Source of the DNA: SZAS-79 sp038329645
GTDB taxonomy: Bacteria > Pseudomonadota > Gammaproteobacteria > Burkholderiales > SG8-39
NCBI GenBank assembly: GCA_038329645.1
Contig: JBBQNG010000177.1
Location: forward strand, 1-8,951
Direction of reading: 5' to 3'
Length of the DNA: 8,951 nucleotides
Notes under the pieces: model-generated
Told to the model about the DNA's origin: nothing
Seen by the model: the letters and a program-made list of their open reading frames with translations, nothing else
Database searches by the model: none
Shown: one piece after another, positions 7,173 through 8,951 of the stretch
How positions within the stretch are numbered: the stretch's first letter is position 1
How the letters are laid out: every line of letters starts with the position of its first letter
Translations under genes and position numbers: made by a program

Positions 7173-7618
7173 GGCGGCTGGACGTAAAAATTCTCGATGC
7201 ACGGCTGAAAGGCAATCTCCCGGCCTACGGAACGCCGGGCGCCGCCGGCCTCGACCTGCGTGCCTGCATCGAGGATCCGCTGGTCCTGGAGGCGGGCGAC
7301 AGCCACTTGGTGCCAGCCGGAATCGCGATCCATATCGGCGATCTGGGCTATGCTGCGGTGATCCTCCCGCGCTCGGGGCTGGGCGCGAAGCACGGCATCG
7401 TGCTGGGCAACCTGACCGGCCTGATCGACTCGGACTACCAGGGGGAAATCTTCATTTCCTTGTGGAACCGCGGCAAGGCCGCTTTCACCGTCGCGCCCAT
7501 GGAGAGGATCGCGCAGCTCGTGGTGGTGCCGGTGGCGCAGGTCGAATGGAACGTGGTCGAGGATTTCGCCGCCAGCGCGCGCGGCGCGGGCGGCTTCGGC
7601 AGTACCGGCAAGACCTAG
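7169..7618 (+). CDS. dut: Deoxyuridine 5'-triphosphate nucleotidohydrolase (dUTPase)
   Basis: Hydrolyses dUTP to dUMP and pyrophosphate, keeping uracil out of DNA and supplying the dTMP precursor; trimeric and cytoplasmic in this family. At 149 residues it matches the usual size, and all five family motifs are visible: AAGLDLRA (25-32), PRSGLGAKHGI (67-77), GLIDSDYQGEI (84-94) with the catalytic Asp87 and uracil-stacking Tyr90, ERIAQLVVVPV (112-122), and the glycine-rich RGAGGFGSTG (138-147). The start is GTG, overlapping the coaBC stop as GTGA, a typical coupled-translation arrangement. The same coaBC-dut order is found in E. coli. It ends one base before the end of the convergent fccB gene. 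Confidence 0.97.
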   Translation: MRRLDVKILDARLKGNLPAYGTPGAAGLDLRACIEDPLVLEAGDSHLVPAGIAIHIGDLGYAAVILPRSGLGAKHGIVLGNLTGLIDSDYQGEIFISLWNRGKAAFTVAPMERIAQLVVVPVAQVEWNVVEDFAASARGAGGFGSTGKT

Positions 7619-8902
7619 TCAGCCCAGCGAATCCGCCCAGATATTGCGGGACCAAGTGTCCGCATAGGCTTTTTCGAGCTCGCTGCGCTGCGCCGACACC
7701 CCGCCTGCGCCGGCAACCGGAAGGATCGCCTTCGTGCCTGCGTCATAGCGGTGCACCGAGGTGACGTGCATCGCCTCTTTGTCGCTCACATAGCTGTAGC
7801 AGACGTTGGCGATGACCGGATCCGGATTGACCTGCCGCCCGGTGAGCAAGGCGACGATCGCGCCTGCCGCGATCTTGGCGTGGCTGTTGGCCATGCTCGC
7901 CGATTTGGGCATCGCCGAAGCCGACAGCGTGGCGTCGCCAAGCACATGGACGCCCGCAACGGCTTTCGATTCCATCGTTAGCCAGTCGACGTCGCACCAG
8001 CGGTTGTTGGTGGTAATGAGCTTGCCCTGCGCGGCGATGTTGCCGGCGCGCTGGGGCGGGATCACGTTGAGGACGTCGGCCTTGAAGGTTTCGAAGTCGG
8101 TCTTCACACTGCCGGCCTTGGACATGACCTCCTTCACTTCATGGTTCGGCATGTACTGGATCAGGCCCTTGTAGAGCTCGTTCCACGCGGCGAGGAACAA
8201 TCCCTTCTTGGAGACGATGTCCTCGTTGGCGTCGAGCACGACCACCTTCGACTTCGGCTTGGCCTGCTTAAGGTAGAAGGCGATCTGTGAGGCCCGCTCA
8301 TAGGGTCCCGGCGGGCAGCGGTAAGGTGCCTTCGGAATGGACAGAAGCACCACCCCGCCGTCGCGCATTGCCTCGAGCTGCCGACGCAGGGCGAGCGTTT
8401 CGGGCCCCGCCTTCCACGCATGCAGCACTGTCTTCTGCGCTTCGGCGTCGTAACCGGCGATCTGGTCGTGCAGCAGCTCGATGCCCGGCGACACCACCAG
8501 GCGGTCGTAGGCCAATTCCGTATTGCGGGCGAGCGAAACCCGTTTCTTGCCGGCATCGATGGCAGTCACCTCGTCCTGCACCACCGTGACGCCCGAATTG
8601 CGCAGCCTGTCGTAGCCCATGGTGAGGTCGCCGATGCTGCGCGAGCCGCCCAGCACAAGGTTCGACAGCGGGCAGGATACGAACTGCGAATTGCGCTCGA
8701 CGAGCACCACCTCGATCGTCCCGCCGCTCCAGGCCCGGATGTAGCGCGCCGCCGTCGCGCCTCCATAGCCGCCGCCGATGACGACGACGCGCGCGACCGG
8801 TTTTGGCGTTCCGGCTGTCCCGGCACACCCCGACAGCCACAGGCCGGCAGCGCCCGCGCCGGCCGACTTGATGAACTTGCGCCTGCTGAACGCGATGCCC
8901 AA
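7619..8902 (-). CDS. fccB: Flavocytochrome c sulfide dehydrogenase, flavoprotein subunit
   Basis: FAD subunit of flavocytochrome c, which oxidises sulfide in the periplasm and passes electrons to a c-type cytochrome (FccA). The 427 residues start with a Tat signal, SRRKFIK (6-12), then a hydrophobic stretch ending in LSGC (23-26), which also reads as a lipobox. VVVIGGGYGGATAA (39-52) is the FAD dinucleotide-binding motif. Cys77 in FVSCPLSN matches the cysteine that binds FAD covalently. Cys196 (YRCPPGPYERA) and Cys368 (NVCYSY) match the redox-active pair; the 119-residue spacing of Cys77 to Cys196 equals that recalled for the Allochromatium enzyme (Cys42, Cys161). GDAT at 322-325 is the second FAD contact. 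The start is TTG: an in-frame TAG lies 9 bases upstream and AGGGGG is placed 5 bases before it. SoxF is the close alternative name. The upstream cytochrome fragment supports an fccAB operon. Confidence 0.93.
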   Translation of the reverse strand: MGIAFSRRKFIKSAGAGAAGLWLSGCAGTAGTPKPVARVVVIGGGYGGATAARYIRAWSGGTIEVVLVERNSQFVSCPLSNLVLGGSRSIGDLTMGYDRLRNSGVTVVQDEVTAIDAGKKRVSLARNTELAYDRLVVSPGIELLHDQIAGYDAEAQKTVLHAWKAGPETLALRRQLEAMRDGGVVLLSIPKAPYRCPPGPYERASQIAFYLKQAKPKSKVVVLDANEDIVSKKGLFLAAWNELYKGLIQYMPNHEVKEVMSKAGSVKTDFETFKADVLNVIPPQRAGNIAAQGKLITTNNRWCDVDWLTMESKAVAGVHVLGDATLSASAMPKSASMANSHAKIAAGAIVALLTGRQVNPDPVIANVCYSYVSDKEAMHVTSVHRYDAGTKAILPVAGAGGVSAQRSELEKAYADTWSRNIWADSLG

Positions 8903-8907
8903 GTGCG

Positions 8908-8913
8908 CCCCCT
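8908..8913 (-). promoter_or_regulatory. Ribosome-binding site of fccB
   Basis: On the - strand AGGGGG lies 5 bases before the TTG at 8902 and overlaps the TAG stop of the upstream cytochrome gene (8912-8914). It is the strongest Shine-Dalgarno-like sequence seen in the window and decides the TTG start; no ATG or GTG is available between the TAG and the Tat motif. The overlap suggests translational coupling of the two subunits. Confidence 0.7.
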
Positions 8914-8951
8914 ATCGCGCTTTCTGCGCGGCGAAGTACTGTGCGAGCGAG
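8912..8951 (-). CDS. fccA: C-terminal end of a c-type cytochrome, probable FccA subunit, truncated by the window edge
   Basis: Only the last 12 codons and the TAG stop are inside the window. Read on the - strand they give SLAQYFAAQKAR. The pattern LAxYFAAQK is characteristic of the C-terminal helix of small class I cytochromes c (c4/c553 type), and position directly upstream of fccB, with 9 bases between stop and start, is where the cytochrome subunit of flavocytochrome c is usually encoded. The haem-binding CxxCH motifs would lie beyond the edge and cannot be seen, so the identity is inferred from this short tail and context. If correct, it accepts electrons from the FAD of FccB in the periplasm. 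Confidence 0.65.
   Translation of the reverse strand, partial: SLAQYFAAQKAR

Noticed and set aside
8298..8840. Open frame of 180 codons on the - strand within fccB
   Set aside because: A frame-shifted reading of fccB; the real frame contains the FAD motif and all three conserved cysteines, so no frameshift is implied.
1..8951. Mobile elements, CRISPR arrays, tRNA/rRNA genes, phage genes or a novel defence system
   Set aside because: Looked for and not found: no transposase or integrase motifs, no spaced direct repeats, no tRNA-like clover leaf, and the genes present all belong to known metabolic or housekeeping families. RadC can occur near mobile elements, but here it has its conserved chromosomal neighbours.

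Overview
The window is ordinary, densely packed, high-GC proteobacterial chromosome. Gene content and order fit a beta- or gammaproteobacterium, probably a betaproteobacterium, although no rRNA or other phylogenetic marker is present to prove it. Two observations support this placement: the radC gene facing away from coaBC-dut, an arrangement known from E. coli and relatives, and genes for a periplasmic flavocytochrome c sulfide dehydrogenase, which suggest an organism able to oxidise sulfide. There are no signs of mobile elements, CRISPR arrays, tRNA or rRNA genes, and no clear horizontally acquired island. Nearly every base is coding.

Layout, left to right: (1) bases 1-1479, + strand, the C-terminal part of a membrane M48 (HtpX-like) zinc metallopeptidase, cut by the window edge exactly at its HExxH motif and carrying a long helical tail with two TerB-like motifs. 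(2) 1537-4512, + strand, a large fused FAD-binding and Fe-S (GlcD + GlpC type) 2-hydroxyacid dehydrogenase-like oxidoreductase, followed after 3 bases by (3) 4516-5226, + strand, an exported ankyrin-repeat protein. These two look like one operon. (4) 5223-5897, - strand, radC, convergent with the ankyrin gene; the two share a palindromic CTAG as their stop codons. (5) A 57-base divergent intergenic region, then (6) 5955-7172 coaBC and (7) 7169-7618 dut, + strand, overlapping by 4 bases and probably cotranscribed. (8) 7619-8902, - strand, fccB, abutting dut tail to tail with no spacer, and (9) 8912-8951, - strand, the last 12 codons of what looks like its cytochrome partner fccA, running off the right edge.

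Functionally the window mixes housekeeping (coenzyme A synthesis, dUTP removal, RadC, membrane protein quality control) with respiratory electron input: a probable 2-hydroxyacid dehydrogenase and the sulfide-oxidising FccAB pair. No convincing new multi-gene system was found. The points most worth a second look are the internal duplication in the M48 protein tail, the pairing of the large FAD/Fe-S enzyme with a periplasmic ankyrin protein, the Tat-plus-lipobox leader of FccB, and the two spacerless convergent gene junctions.
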